DNA of 64,000 nt from Emiliania huxleyi CCMP1516 (lineage: Eukaryota > Haptophyta > Isochrysidales > Noelaerhabdaceae): contig NW_005199770.1 of assembly GCF_000372725.1 (NCBI RefSeq), positions 852,614 through 916,613 of the forward strand, in the 5' to 3' direction. Positions 19,459 through 30,053 of the stretch are shown in pieces (position 1 is the stretch's first letter; every line of letters begins with the position of its first letter). The notes beneath the pieces are model-generated. The model searched no databases and had not been told where the DNA came from. It was given only the letters and a program-made list of their open reading frames with translations. The translations under genes were made by a program, and so were the position numbers.

Positions 19459-22316
19459 ATGAACGACGACGACCCGACGCTCGCGGCCCTCTCCAGTGCC
19501 GTGGACTCGATCGAATCTCGCTACCTCACTTGCGGCCAGTTCTCGATGCCGGCGCCTCTCCAGATCACCGCGTCCGGCGGCCAGACTGCCACGTTCCCGA
19601 TCAAGCGGGGCGAGCAGCTCACCGAGATCAAGAAGCTGACCGATGTCGCGGCGCCGTCACCGTTTGGCCTCGGCGGCGAGACCGTTGTCAACACCGCCGT
19701 GCGCCAAGCCTCGCAGGTGAGCGCGTGCGCCTCGAGCACGAGGGCTCAACACATCACTTCCGCCACCATTCCCTCTCTGTCCGCCGCCACCGCCGCCGCC
19801 GCCGCCCCCGCAGGTCATGGGCGACTCGCTGACCTTCGCCGGAGGCTTTGACGGCGCTCTCCCTCCCGCCGTCCTCGAGAAGATCCGCACCGAGCTCGTG
19901 CCTGACGCGGGCGCCGTGACGGCCAAGCTGCACAAGGTCAACATCTACGAAAAGGGCGGCCACTTTGCCGAGCACCGCGACACGCCGCGCTCCGAGACGC
20001 ACTTTGGCTCGCTCGTCCTCCTCCTCCCCGCCTACCACGCCGGCGGCGCGCTCTGCGTCGATCACGCCGGCCAGCGCAAGGTCGTCGACTGGGGCAAGAC
20101 CGGCGACTGGGCGCCGCGCTACCACTACGGCTTCGGCGCCGACGCGGCCAAGCGGCTCGCCGAGCACACGCCGGCCGGAGTGCTCCGCTGGTGCGCCTTC
20201 TTCGGCGACACCAAGCACCACGTCGGCACCGTCTCGGACGGCGTCCGCGTGACGCTCGCGTACGAGCTCTACCGCGACGGCAAGCCCGACCCGTTCGCCG
20301 ACGCGCTCCTGCAGCGCGCCGAGGCCGTGCGGCAGGCCTTTGCGGCCGTCGTCGCCGACGATGCCTGCCTGCCCGAGGGCGGCACGCTCGGCTTCGAGGC
20401 GGCACACCTGTACGAGGAGAAGGAGCTCAGCGCGACCGAGAAGGCGCCCGCCGGAGTCGGTGCGAGGCCCGCGTCATTCTTCTCCTCACGCGTCTCCCCG
20501 TGAGCAGGCACTCGCCAAGACGTCGGCCAAGGACGTGAGTGTCAAGAAGATCAAGTCGGGGCTCAAGAACGAGGACGCGGTGCTCGCGGTGGCGGCGGCG
20601 GCGGCTGGGCTGCGCGTCGAGACCAAGCGTGTGCTCTCCGACGGCGAGGGCTACTGCGAGCAGCAGTGGGAGCTCGCCAAGATGCCGGCAAGTGACCGCG
20701 GCTTCGGGCGCGTGCGCAACTGCGACGGCTGCCGCATGAAGGGCGTCTCGCCGGACGAGATCGACGACTACGCGGCGGGCCACCTCGACGAGGGCATCAC
20801 GTGGCTCTCGAGCCGCAAGGGCGCGCCAAGCGCCTCGCCCTGACGCCCATGACGTGTCCGTCCATGACACGTACACGTCCCTCGGCCCGCCCCACCCCCA
20901 TGACGTGTCCGTCCATGACACGTACACGTCCCTCGGCCCGCCCCACACGTCCCTCGTCATGGACGGACACGTCCCTCGGCCCGCCCCACCCCTATGACGT
21001 GTCCGTCCATGACACGTACACGTCCCTCGGCCCGCCCCGCCCCAGGCGCCAAGGGCCTCCTCGCCGAGCTCCAGTTCGGAGAGTACTTTGGCAACGAGGC
21101 CTGCACCGACACCTTCTACACGCGCACCGTCCTCGTCGTCTCGCTGCCGCCGGCTGCCGAACGCGGCGCCATCAAAGGCGCCCGGCTCACCGCCGACCGC
21201 GTCCGCCTCGGAGAGCCGCCCGCCAAGACGCCGGCGGCCTCCGCCAAGAAGCCGGCGGCGGCCTCCGCCAGCGGCGGCAAGGCTGGCGCCTCCGCCTCAG
21301 CGAGCAGCTGCGCGGCGCCGCTCAAGCAGGCGACGCTCGGCTTCGGTGGCGCCACGCCCGCGGCGGCGGCGTCCTCCGGGACGGCGGCCGGCAAGAAGCG
21401 CGCGGCGGCCGACGCAGGGATCGACAAGGCGCGCGCCACCGCCAAGGCCGAGGACGCGGATGGCAGCGACGACGACGATGACGAGGAGGAGTACGAGGTG
21501 GAAGCGATCCTCAAGTCGCGTCCCTCGGGCAAGTCGACCGAGTACTACGTCAAGTGCGAGCAAGTGGCACGGCGCTGCTGTGCTGTGGGGAGAGCTATGT
21601 TCACAGCGTGTACCGTGAACAGGTGGAAGGGGTACGACGACCCGGACGACAACACGTGGGAGCCGCGGAAGAACCTGCACGCCGACCTCATCGCCGAGTT
21701 TGAGGGCCAGCCGGCCGCCAAGAAGCACAAGGGCGAGGCCGACGCCGCGGCCACGGCCGGCAAGGGCAAGGGCAAGGCCAAGGCCGTCGACGACGACGAC
21801 GACTACGACGAGGACGACGACGAGGACGACGAGGACGACGACGAGGAGTACGTCGAGGCGGCGCCCTCGGCGGCCTCCGCGTCTCGCTCGTCGTCGGCGC
21901 CGCCGTCACTCTTCCCCGCCGCGCCCGCTGCCAAGAACGCGGCCGGCCCGCGCACGATCCACGTGACCGGCGGCCGCGGCAACTCGCGCTGCCAGCAGAT
22001 GGGCGGCGTGACGACGGTGACGCTCGCCGCGGGCCAGGGGCTGCGCGAGCTCAAGACGGCCATTCGGAAGATTTTTGGCAAGGTGGACTGCCACAAGCTG
22101 GGCTCCCTCACGCTCGCGTCCACGGGCGCCATCGCCAAGAAGAACGACCTCAAGGACGGCTGCACGGTGGTCTGCCACTACACCTACGCGCCCGGCGACC
22201 CCAGCGCCTTTGGCGGTCGCCGCCGCGGCGGCTTTGGCGGCTTCCGCCGCGGCGGCGGCAGCGACCGCGAGAGGATGCTCTTGATGCTCATGGCCCGCGG
22301 GTACGGCATGTTCTGA
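19459..22316 (+). CDS. 2OG-Fe(II) oxygenase fused to a chromodomain, five exons
   Basis: Exons 19459-19716, 19814-20455, 20508-20820, 21046-21553 and 21623-22316 total 2415 nt (804 residues) and keep frame. The first 300 residues form a 2-oxoglutarate oxygenase: iron ligands in FAEHRDTP (His-x-Asp) and HHVGTVSDGVRVTLAYEL (distal His, then Arg for 2OG). A chromodomain follows, complete only after splicing: EYEVEAILKSRPSGKSTEYY then VKWKGYDDPDDNTWEPRKNL. After an acidic Asp/Glu tract comes a compact region (TIHVTGGRGNSRCQQMGG on) that may be a beta-grasp fold, then an RGG-like tail. Known: chromodomains read methyl-lysine and 2OG enzymes hydroxylate or demethylate. A chromatin role is inferred. 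Intron 3 has a GC donor and is a tandem repeat. Intron 4 is 69 nt and stop-free. Confidence 0.88.
20825..21040 (+). repeat. Intronic tandem repeat in the oxygenase gene
   Basis: Three to four copies of a roughly 55-bp unit built on TGACGTGTCCGTCCATGACA and CGTCCCTCGGCCCGCC, with one inverted partial copy near 20955-20975. The unit contains the near-palindrome GTGTCCGTCCATGACACG. It fills intron 20821-21045. Confidence 0.9.
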
Positions 22317-23081
22317 GCAGCGCGTGCCACCCCGCCACCCCGCCGTTGGGGCTGAAGCGTGTGACCGCGCCGCATCATCATGCGCGTACCCGGGTCTCTC
22401 ACCCACAGTCGCCCACACAGTCCGCGGTCGCGTGCGAGAGTTCGCTCAAGCCCTTCGTGTTGGGTGTTTGTTTGTTGTGTTGTTGTGCCGTGCCCGTGGT
22501 GCCAGGTATCTCAAATTTCTTTTCTTCTTTCGCAAATTTCTTTTCTTCTTTTTGGACTCAATTTCTTTGTTTTTGCACATGTCTCGCTTCCATAAACTCG
22601 AGTATACCTGTGCTCCAGTGGGGAAAAAGAAAGAGAGCAGGAAATTGAACTCTGCGTGAATCTCGAAAGGAGGCGCGATGATGGCACGCTGCGAATCGCA
22701 ACTCGACTCTCGAGACGCTGGACCAAGTCCTGTCTCTGCAGAGTCGCCGTCGATGCATCTGCTCACGAACACAGCCCGCTCGCCTCGCGAGAGAAGGAGC
22801 GCGCAGAACCCACCATCGCCGAATCGCTTGCGACGGCCGCACTGGTGGTCAGATGTGGAGCTCTGGTCGTCGTCGGCAGCCGCAAAGGCGAGGCTGTTGC
22901 GCCTCCTTCAACAAAGGAGGGCATGCCTCACGCGAGCGGCAACCTGTCGAAGGTGTCCTGTCCTTCCGGCTTCACCTGGTTGTGTATGCTTGCGCGACGC
23001 AAACATGCGCACGACGCCTCAGCAGTCATGAAGTCAGAACGCGAGAAGAGTCGGGTTCTGAGATGGCTGTGCTTTGCAGCG
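22317..23081. other. Upstream flank of the RCC1/ART gene
   Basis: Pyrimidine-rich at 22515-22580. An open frame continuous with the next gene starts at 22656, but the product before 23082 has no recognisable feature, so I treat it as leader or 5' UTR. Confidence 0.4.
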
Positions 23082-26000
23082 ATGCAGCGCAAGCCCGACG
23101 AGCGCAGTCGTGTCTCGAGGCCGAGGACACCACCACGCTGCACTGCAGCGGGATTGATACAGCTGCTGCTCGTCGCGAATCTGCCTGCCTTCTGTGCCGC
23201 TTCCGCACCGCCGCCGCCGCTGCTCCCACCCTCGGGTCCACAGATCACCGTTGCCGAAGCCAACCACGCTTGCGCGTTGAGAGCAGATACGCAGCATGCG
23301 GAGTGCTGGGGGGACACCGCTTCCGCCGCATCGCCCGACGTGGCCTACACGCAGATCTCAGCGGGTCGACTCCACATCTGCGCTCTGAGGGCAGACAACA
23401 GGCGCGCCGAGTGCTGGGGTAGCAACAGCGCCGGCCAGAGCACCCCGCCGCACAGTGTGGCCTTCATACAAGTCTCTGCCGGCGGAGATCACGCTTGCGG
23501 CATCATAGAGGACACGCGGCGCATCGAGTGCTGGGGTGACGACAGCGAGGGCCAGAGCGGCGTCCCCGGGGCTCCATCTCTGCCGCCGCTCTCGCCGCCG
23601 CCATCCTCCTCTCCGTCACCTTCGTCACCGCCTCCCTCCGTTCCGCCGCCCTCCCCACCGCCCCCGTCGCCGCCGCCGCCATCGCCACCGCCACCCTCGC
23701 CTCCGCCGCCCTCGCCGCCATCCCCATCGCCGCCGCCGCCCTCGCCGCCGCCACCAAGCCCGCCGCCGCCCTCGCCACCACCGCTCTCGTCATCGCCATC
23801 GCCGCCACCGCCCTCGCCGCCACCGCCCTCGCCGCCGCCCCCCTCGCCGCCGCCCCCCTCGCCGCCGGGCCCCTCGCCGCCGCCCCCATCGCCCCCACCA
23901 CCCTCGCCACCANNNNNNNNNNNNNNNNNNNNNNNNNNNNNNNNNNNNNNNNNNNNNNNNNNNNNNNNNNNNNNNNNNNNNNNNNNNNNNNNNNNNNNNN
24001 NNNNNNNNNNNNNNNNNNNNNNNNNNNNNNNNNNNNNNNNNNNNNNNNNNNNNNNNNNNNNNNNNNNNNNNNNNNNNNNNNNNNNNNNNNNNNNNNNNNN
24101 NNNNNNNNNNNNNNNNNNNNNNNNNNNNNNNNNNNNNNNNNNNNNNNNNNNNNNNNNNNNNNNNNNNNNNNNNNNNNNNNNNNNNNNNNNNNNNNNNNNN
24201 NNNNNNNNNNNNNNNNNNNNNNNNNNNNNNNNNNNNNNNNNNNNNNNNNNNNNNNNNNNNNNNNNNNNNNNNNNNNNNNNNNNNNNNNNNNNNNNNNNNN
24301 NNNNNNNNNNNNNNNNNNNNNNNNNNNNNNNNNNNNNNNNNNNNNNNNNNNNNNNNNNNNNNNNNNNNNNNNNNNNNNNNNNNNNNNNNNNNNNNNNNNN
24401 NNNNNNNNNNNNNNNNNNNNNNNNNNNNNNNNNNNNNNNNNNNNNNNNNNNNNNNNNNNNNNNNNNNNNNNNNNNNNNNNNNNNNNNNNNNNNNNNNNNN
24501 NNNNNNNNNNNNNNNNNNNNNNNNNNNNNNNNNNNNNNNNNNNNNNNNNNNNNNNNNNNNNNNNNNNNNNNNNNNNNNNNNNNNNNNNNNNNNNNNNNNN
24601 NNNNNNNNNNNNNNNNNNNNNNNNNNNNNNNNNNNNNNNNNNNNNNNNNNNNNNNNNNNNNNNNNNNNNNNNNNNNNNNNNNNNNNNNNNNNNNNNNNNN
24701 NNNNNNNNNNNNNNNNNNNNNNNNNNNNNNTGGCGGTCGCCGACGGCTCGGTGGCGTGACCTACACGCAAGTATCTGCAGGCACGTATCACACTTGCGCT
24801 CTGCGGGAAGACACCGGCCATGCAGAGTGCTGGGGTCGGAACGTTGAAGGCCAGGCCACCGCGCCGGCAAACGTGTCCTATGCGCAGATCTCTGCAGGTG
24901 GGCTCCACACATGCGCTTTGCGGGAGGACAATGGCGTCGAGTGCTGGGGTAGCAACACTGACAACCAGAGCACCCCGTTGCCTGGCGTAGCCTTCATTCA
25001 GGTCTCTGCCGGCGGGAATCACACCTGTGCCATCAGGGCAGACACGGCGCTGGCTGAGTGCTGGGGTCGCAACATCGAGCGCCAGAGCTCCGCGCCGTCA
25101 AACGTGTCCTACGCGCAGATCTCTGCGGGCGGTCTCCACACGTGCGCTTTGAGGGCAGACACGGGGCACGCAGAGTGCTGGGGCAAGGATGGCGCCAATC
25201 AGACCAGCGTCCTTCCCGACGTGCCCTACACCCTGCTGCCGTCGCCGCCCTCGCCACCCTCGTTGCCGCCCCCGATGCCACCGCCCCCGGTGTCACCTCC
25301 ATCCCCGCCGCCTTCGCCACCGCCCCCACCCCCACCGCCTCCGATGCCGCCGCCGCCGCTCTTCCCCCCCATGGTCCCTGCTGGTCTGCCTCAAGCCCCT
25401 CCTCCGCCGCCGTTACCTCCGCCGCCCTCACAGCCGCCGCCGCCGCCGCCGCCGCCATCCTCGCCGCCCCCGTCGTCGCCGCTGGCCATCGTTGTCAAGG
25501 ATTCAGCGGTCATTTCCTTCACCAACGCATCGCAGCTAGGAGACGCGACTGTGCAACAAGTGATTGACGCTATCCGCGGGCAACTCCGTCGTCGTTCGCG
25601 TGCATTGCATGACGAGCAGCATCGACGACGACTGACGATTACGAATGAACGTGTGTGTCAGCAATCACGCTTCGAAGTGGGATCTGAGTCGTCCGCGATA
25701 TATTCAAAACTTGACTTCCAGCAATTCTACTCAAGTTGGTGCACACAGGACGGTGGTGGAGGAACATGCAATGTCGAGGACGACGATACTGACGCACCGA
25801 ACGGCAGGAAGGTATTCAAAATCACGTGGGGTTCATGCGGCGATGCCTGTCAGTCAGGGGGGTGCGTCAAGAGGCCTGAAGAGCGATACTTGGAAGTGCC
25901 TGTGCCGGTCTTTGATAAAGATCTGAGGCCCTTGATCCCATTTCCTCCGAGGGCCCCCTTGGGCTCGCCAGTCTTCATCGGTATCCTTTACGAGTTCGAC

Positions 26001-27824
26001 AAGGTTTTCGAGGCAGATGGCTCGTTAGAGCTGGACACTCTCGCCACAGTCAGAATGACATATGTCGAGGACGCCGTCAAGAATGCAACGCAAGCGCTCT
26101 GCGAGACCTGCGATGTGCAATCGAATGTCCAAGTCCTCTTCCCACCGCGTCCACCGCCATCGCCTCCGCCATCGCCACCCTCAACGCCGCCGAACCCTCC
26201 ACCGCCGAGCCCACCTCCGTCACCACCTCTGCCCTCGTCGCCGCCTCCGTCGCCGCCGCCGCCCTCGCCGCTGCCTCCGTCGCCGCCGCTGCCCACGCCG
26301 CCGCCGCCGAGCCCGCCACCGCCCTTACTGCCGCCATCACCGCCGCCTCCAGTCCCAGGCCTTGCTGGGGGGGAGATTGCTGGCATCGTTATCGCAACAC
26401 TCCTCGTTCTTGGGGCCCTCGGAGCTGTAGCCTACAAGCAGTATGTTGACGTCGACCGCAAGCCTCGCGTGTCGCTCGTGGCGCCCGAGAACCACGTCGC
26501 GTCGCCAAGGAACCCAAGGCGCCGGGCCATGCTCCAGAGGATACCCACCAAAAGGGTTTGGCGAGCCTGGGATCGCGCGCAGGCCGAGGCCAGGCCGGCC
26601 GAGGGCTACGGAGCCAGGCTCGAGCGAGGTCGCCGCCAGGTCTTTGCGCACCTCTCAAGCTTGCGGCCCACCTCTCAAGCGCAGGCCGAGGCTAGGCCAG
26701 CCGGGGGCTACGACGCCAGGTCGGCCGAGGGCTACGACGCTAGGCTGGAGCGGCTTGAGAGGTTAGCAGCGTCTGGCGACACTGGCAACGATGGCGACGA
26801 TGCTGCCAACCTATCCAGTGGGCGGCCGAGCCGACGGCTATCATTGCCGCCTTCCTTATTGCAAACTAGCATGTCTGCAATAGCGCTTCCCAGTCCTGGC
26901 GGCTCCCGGCCCGACAAGTGCTCGCTTCGCGATGCCCTCGAGGCGGCCGTAGCGAGTATCGCCACCCCTGCAGGCCACATCCGGCCGCTAGAGGGCTACG
27001 GCAAGTTTGGCGGCGCTATCCAGGAAATGAGCATCGGCGCTCCCGTTCAGGCCGCGCTGGGACTGCACAACCTGCTCGGCGTGAGCGAAGCGGAGATCTT
27101 GTGCCTGATGGGTGACCCCGTGGAGTCGATCCGCGAGGAGTTCCTGCGCCACGGCTCTATGGACGACCTGTGGTGCCTCGACTACGTCTTGAACCAGCAT
27201 GCGGGCATGTCGGATCGGGAGTGGCCGAACGGGAAGATGGACGAAGGTCGGAGGAGCGAGACCTTTGACGACTTTGTCAACCATCCAAGCGCCCGCTCCG
27301 CCGGCCTCGACGCGGGCCACGTGCTCGCGCTCCGCATGTACACGACCAACGCGTACCGATCGCTCAACGTGCCGCTGCGCAACACGAAGCGCAAGGGGGC
27401 GCACCCGTTCCCCGTGACGATCCTTAAGCTCTCGGACGGCATCAAGAAGCTGCGCGCGGTCGGGGCCGGCGTCGCCGGCGCGCACGAGCCGGCCGACCTC
27501 TACCGTGGCATGCGCGACATGTGCGTCACCGCTGACTTTGAGCGCCGGGGCGGCTCCGAGCTGGCGTGCATGTCGACGACGACGGACATCGTGGTCGCGC
27601 TCAAGTACTCTGCGAGCCAGGCGAGCCTGCTGCTCAAGCTGCGCACCTCCTCCTTCATGGACCGCGGCGCCGACATCGCCTTCCTCTCCGCCTTCCCCGG
27701 CGAGCGCGAGGTGCTCTTCCCGCCGCTCACCTACCTCAAGCCGACGAAGCGGAGGGAGGTGCTCAAGCTGGGCGAGGGGGCTACGTGCACGGTCGTCGAG
27801 GTGACCGTGGCGTTTCCAAGCTGA
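23082..27824 (+). CDS. Receptor-like protein: RCC1-type repeats, proline-rich linkers, transmembrane helix, cytosolic ADP-ribosyltransferase
   Basis: One open frame of about 1580 residues, interrupted by an assembly gap. Signal peptide (LIQLLLVANLPAFCAASA). Then RCC1-like blades of the form ISAGGLHTCALRADTGHAEC-WG: three before the gap and at least four after, each with two cysteines. Long SPPPP tracts flank them. A Cys-rich domain (25640-26120) and a second proline tract lead to a transmembrane helix (GEIAGIVIATLLVLGALGAV, about 26371-26430). Inside, repeats of EARPAEGYDARLER precede an arginine-type mono-ADP-ribosyltransferase domain with the R-S-E set: LYRGM (27499), MSTTT (27570) and GEREVLFPP (27699), plus MYTTNAYRSLNVPLRN. 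The start at 23082 was picked because the signal peptide follows; the frame is open from 22656. An external sensor tied to internal protein modification is inferred. Confidence 0.8.
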   Translation: MQRKPDERSRVSRPRTPPRCTAAGLIQLLLVANLPAFCAASAPPPPLLPPSGPQITVAEANHACALRADTQHAECWGDTASAASPDVAYTQISAGRLHICALRADNRRAECWGSNSAGQSTPPHSVAFIQVSAGGDHACGIIEDTRRIECWGDDSEGQSGVPGAPSLPPLSPPPSSSPSPSSPPPSVPPPSPPPPSPPPPSPPPPSPPPPSPPSPSPPPPSPPPPSPPPPSPPPLSSSPSPPPPSPPPPSPPPPSPPPPSPPGPSPPPPSPPPPSPPXXXXXXXXXXXXXXXXXXXXXXXXXXXXXXXXXXXXXXXXXXXXXXXXXXXXXXXXXXXXXXXXXXXXXXXXXXXXXXXXXXXXXXXXXXXXXXXXXXXXXXXXXXXXXXXXXXXXXXXXXXXXXXXXXXXXXXXXXXXXXXXXXXXXXXXXXXXXXXXXXXXXXXXXXXXXXXXXXXXXXXXXXXXXXXXXXXXXXXXXXXXXXXXXXXXXXXXXXXXXXXXXXXXXXXXXXXXXXXXXXXXXXXXXXXXXXXXXXXXXXXXXXXXXXXXXXGGRRRLGGVTYTQVSAGTYHTCALREDTGHAECWGRNVEGQATAPANVSYAQISAGGLHTCALREDNGVECWGSNTDNQSTPLPGVAFIQVSAGGNHTCAIRADTALAECWGRNIERQSSAPSNVSYAQISAGGLHTCALRADTGHAECWGKDGANQTSVLPDVPYTLLPSPPSPPSLPPPMPPPPVSPPSPPPSPPPPPPPPPMPPPPLFPPMVPAGLPQAPPPPPLPPPPSQPPPPPPPPSSPPPSSPLAIVVKDSAVISFTNASQLGDATVQQVIDAIRGQLRRRSRALHDEQHRRRLTITNERVCQQSRFEVGSESSAIYSKLDFQQFYSSWCTQDGGGGTCNVEDDDTDAPNGRKVFKITWGSCGDACQSGGCVKRPEERYLEVPVPVFDKDLRPLIPFPPRAPLGSPVFIGILYEFDKVFEADGSLELDTLATVRMTYVEDAVKNATQALCETCDVQSNVQVLFPPRPPPSPPPSPPSTPPNPPPPSPPPSPPLPSSPPPSPPPPSPLPPSPPLPTPPPPSPPPPLLPPSPPPPVPGLAGGEIAGIVIATLLVLGALGAVAYKQYVDVDRKPRVSLVAPENHVASPRNPRRRAMLQRIPTKRVWRAWDRAQAEARPAEGYGARLERGRRQVFAHLSSLRPTSQAQAEARPAGGYDARSAEGYDARLERLERLAASGDTGNDGDDAANLSSGRPSRRLSLPPSLLQTSMSAIALPSPGGSRPDKCSLRDALEAAVASIATPAGHIRPLEGYGKFGGAIQEMSIGAPVQAALGLHNLLGVSEAEILCLMGDPVESIREEFLRHGSMDDLWCLDYVLNQHAGMSDREWPNGKMDEGRRSETFDDFVNHPSARSAGLDAGHVLALRMYTTNAYRSLNVPLRNTKRKGAHPFPVTILKLSDGIKKLRAVGAGVAGAHEPADLYRGMRDMCVTADFERRGGSELACMSTTTDIVVALKYSASQASLLLKLRTSSFMDRGADIAFLSAFPGEREVLFPPLTYLKPTKRREVLKLGEGATCTVVEVTVAFPS
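23913..24730. other. Assembly gap (818 N)
   Basis: The gap starts inside the first SPPPP tract and ends just before an RCC1-type repeat. Flanking repeats mean the missing part is probably more of both. The frame across it is not proven because the gap length may be arbitrary. Confidence 1.
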
Positions 27825-28182
27825 GCGCGGAGCCGCCCCACATCGCGAACGGTTTGTGACGCGAATATATAGCTAGCGCTCACCGCTACGTCCACAGTAC
27901 GGTACGGGACAGGCGAGGCCAGCATGCACGCCTCGTTTATACGGTGAAATTGCTACACAGAGAGTGTAGATGTACAGACTTGCAGTGTGTCTGAGTTCTG
28001 AGAGTACAGGTGTGGGCGGGGGGGGGGGGGGTTCGTTTTACTTTTTTGCCAGTTGGGTGTTGCTGAGTTGCGCCATTCGGTATGCCATTCCCTGTTCGCG
28101 ATGACCGAGCGAGCAAAATCCAAAACAATGAATCAGACTGAAAAAATAGAGATAGAGTACGCTGTGTACGGAAGCATATGTG
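27825..28182. other. Convergent intergenic region with G-run
   Basis: Holds a run of 12-14 G at about 28018-28031 and T-rich sequence. No gene is seen. Confidence 0.4.
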
Positions 28183-29007
28183 CTACCTCTCCGGCAGCGC
28201 CGCTAGGTCCTCTTGCGCCAGCACCTCCCTCTCGACGCCGTCCATGTGCGCCAAGCCTACCACCGCCACTGCCACGCCCCGCGGACAGGCCTGCCTCAGC
28301 CGGCGTGCCATCAGCCGATCGCGCTGGTGCAGCATCACCTCCACCACGGGCGGCGCGGCGTCCTCGAGGAATCGCCTCAGCGCCGCGACCTGCCTCCGGT
28401 CCTTGAGCGCCTCGACCGCCTCGGCGAGGCCGCCCGCGCCGAGCGTGCTGCCCACGAGCTCGGGCGGCGGCGTCGTCGTCATCAAGCGCGGCAGCGACAC
28501 CTCCCCGAGCGCGCCGCGCAGCAGCCGCAGCGTCTCGTTCACGTCGCGGTCGATGCAGTGCGCCGGCGCCTGCACCGCGTCGGCGGCGTCCAGCGCCGCC
28601 TTGAAGTCGACGCCCGGCACCAGACCGAGCGCCTTCCAGAGGCCGTTGAGCGCAGCGAAAAATGCGCCGATCCCACCATGGCCACCGGCGGCGGCGGTGA
28701 GAGATCGCAGGAAGTCCGCCTCGCGGTCGCCCTGCCGCAGTCGCGCCGCACGCGCCGGACACAGCTCGACGGCGACGTGGTCAGGACGAACGAGATGGAT
28801 GAGCTCGCGGACCTCCTCGGCGGAACGCTGCGAGACGTGTGCCGTGCCAATCAGGTAGAGCTCGCGGTCCCGCCGTGGGTCGCGAAGGTACGAGGTGGTC
28901 TCGCTGCGGCGGACCCAGCAGGAGCGGCGCGCTTCACGAAAAGGGCGGCACGCCAGGGTGGAGAGCCGAGAAGGGCGGGAGAGCATGTTGGGCCGCCACA
29001 TGCACAT
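28183..29007 (-). CDS. TraB/PrgY/GumN-family protein
   Basis: Intronless, 274 residues. Family signatures: an early LYLIGTAHVSQRSAEEV (GTAH-S), then HVAVELCPARAARL (the VELCP-type glutamate), a mid VMLHQRDRLMARRLRQ (Arg-Asp-x-x-Met), and the terminal VAVVGLAHMDGVER (second conserved His). Known: TraB-type folds occur in bacterial pheromone shut-down proteins, animal Tiki metalloproteases and eukaryotic TRABD proteins of mitochondria or plastids. The conserved Glu/His residues suggest a metal-dependent hydrolase. There is no strong signal peptide. The first 35 residues are Arg/Ser-rich and could be an organelle presequence, so a mitochondrial or plastid site is plausible. The protein is close to full family length. 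Molecular function in algae is not established. Confidence 0.85.
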   Translation of the reverse strand: MCMWRPNMLSRPSRLSTLACRPFREARRSCWVRRSETTSYLRDPRRDRELYLIGTAHVSQRSAEEVRELIHLVRPDHVAVELCPARAARLRQGDREADFLRSLTAAAGGHGGIGAFFAALNGLWKALGLVPGVDFKAALDAADAVQAPAHCIDRDVNETLRLLRGALGEVSLPRLMTTTPPPELVGSTLGAGGLAEAVEALKDRRQVAALRRFLEDAAPPVVEVMLHQRDRLMARRLRQACPRGVAVAVVGLAHMDGVEREVLAQEDLAALPER

Positions 29008-30053
29008 GGTGGGCCGCCAACCAGCAGTCAGTCAGTGTTACACCTCCTGCACCTGCAGCGATCCGTCCCGGCGGACAGAGCCAGCGGAAAGAGTCTTACA
29101 ACAAAACTGCCTCGGACAACACTGGGCACGGTCTGGCGCGCACTGGCGGAAAGAGAATTGGAATAACTGAGGCATACCGGGGTTTTCCCCGCAAAATACC
29201 CGGTATTTTGCCGATTTGGCTGATTTTGGGCCCAAACCAGCCTCAGACTCGGCTCAGAGCCCGGAAAATTTGATGGTTTTCCCGGGAAAATAGAGAGGAA
29301 AAGAGAGGGTGCTGCAGAGAAAAAAGGAAAGGAAAACAGACGGGGTGCGAGAGGAAAACCTTCTTCAGCCTAATTGGCGGACGCCGAAACTCCACACATG
29401 ACTGTGAACACATCCACAGTCTACTAAGAGCATAGCTATCAGAAGCACAAAAAGGGCAAGCATACCGGTGCGAACAAGTCTCCACCGACCGACAGATCCT
29501 TTGAACGATCTCGGTGTCGAAGCACCGCTCAACGAAAAACAAAAGGTTGGGAGCGAGGGGGCGGAAGTGTTCAGTGCGGTAGATGGTCAGCTCGAGGCGC
29601 GTGAGCCGGACTTGTGAGCCGGACCACCCCCTCTTGAACCCTGCGTTGTTGAGCCAGGACTCAACATACTCGGGCTGTCGCCGTCCCAAACTGTCACTCC
29701 CCTCTCTCCCGGCCGGGGTGGGGCGCGCGCGGGGGCGGCGGGTGTGCGGCGAGTGTGCGGGATGTCTGTGGGCCCGAGAGCGATATGCCATGTCCGCCTT
29801 GCGTTGTTTCATAACATCGAAGGCTAAGCTCAAAACAAAAGCGCCGAGTACTTCCAGCCTGCGGTGGGAACAGCTGTAGACGCAGTCTCGCCGAGGCTCG
29901 CCCCCAGAGACCACTGTTGCTCTGGGAAAGCTCGCGCGCAAGCGAGCGCGCCCCAGCGCCCCACCCTCTGCCACCCCGAGAACGTTTCATCGATTTCATT
30001 GGACGTTCCCCCGCGCGTTCCTTGGGCGCGCGTGGCCCCCCTGGGCACCGCCG
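29008..30053. other. Intergenic, AT-richer, promoter side of the zinc-finger gene
   Basis: Around 29180-29290 there are repeated GGGGTTTTCCCC-, CCCGGTATTTTG- and TTTTCCCGGGAAAA-type palindromic strings. A minus-strand open frame (29243-29974) covers most of it but has no protein-like features. Confidence 0.4.

Noticed and set aside
22656..23081. In-frame N-terminal extension of the RCC1/ART protein
   Set aside because: The signal peptide begins after 23082. The extension has no features and would hide it, though I cannot exclude it without a transcript start.
23503..25022. Long frames antisense to the proline-rich gene
   Set aside because: They are artefacts of the CCN-rich coding strand and of the N run.
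29243..29974. Long minus-strand open frame upstream of the zinc-finger gene
   Set aside because: Arg/Ser/Phe-rich with no domain or periodicity. It overlaps AT-rich palindromic sequence and the likely promoter, so it is probably chance.
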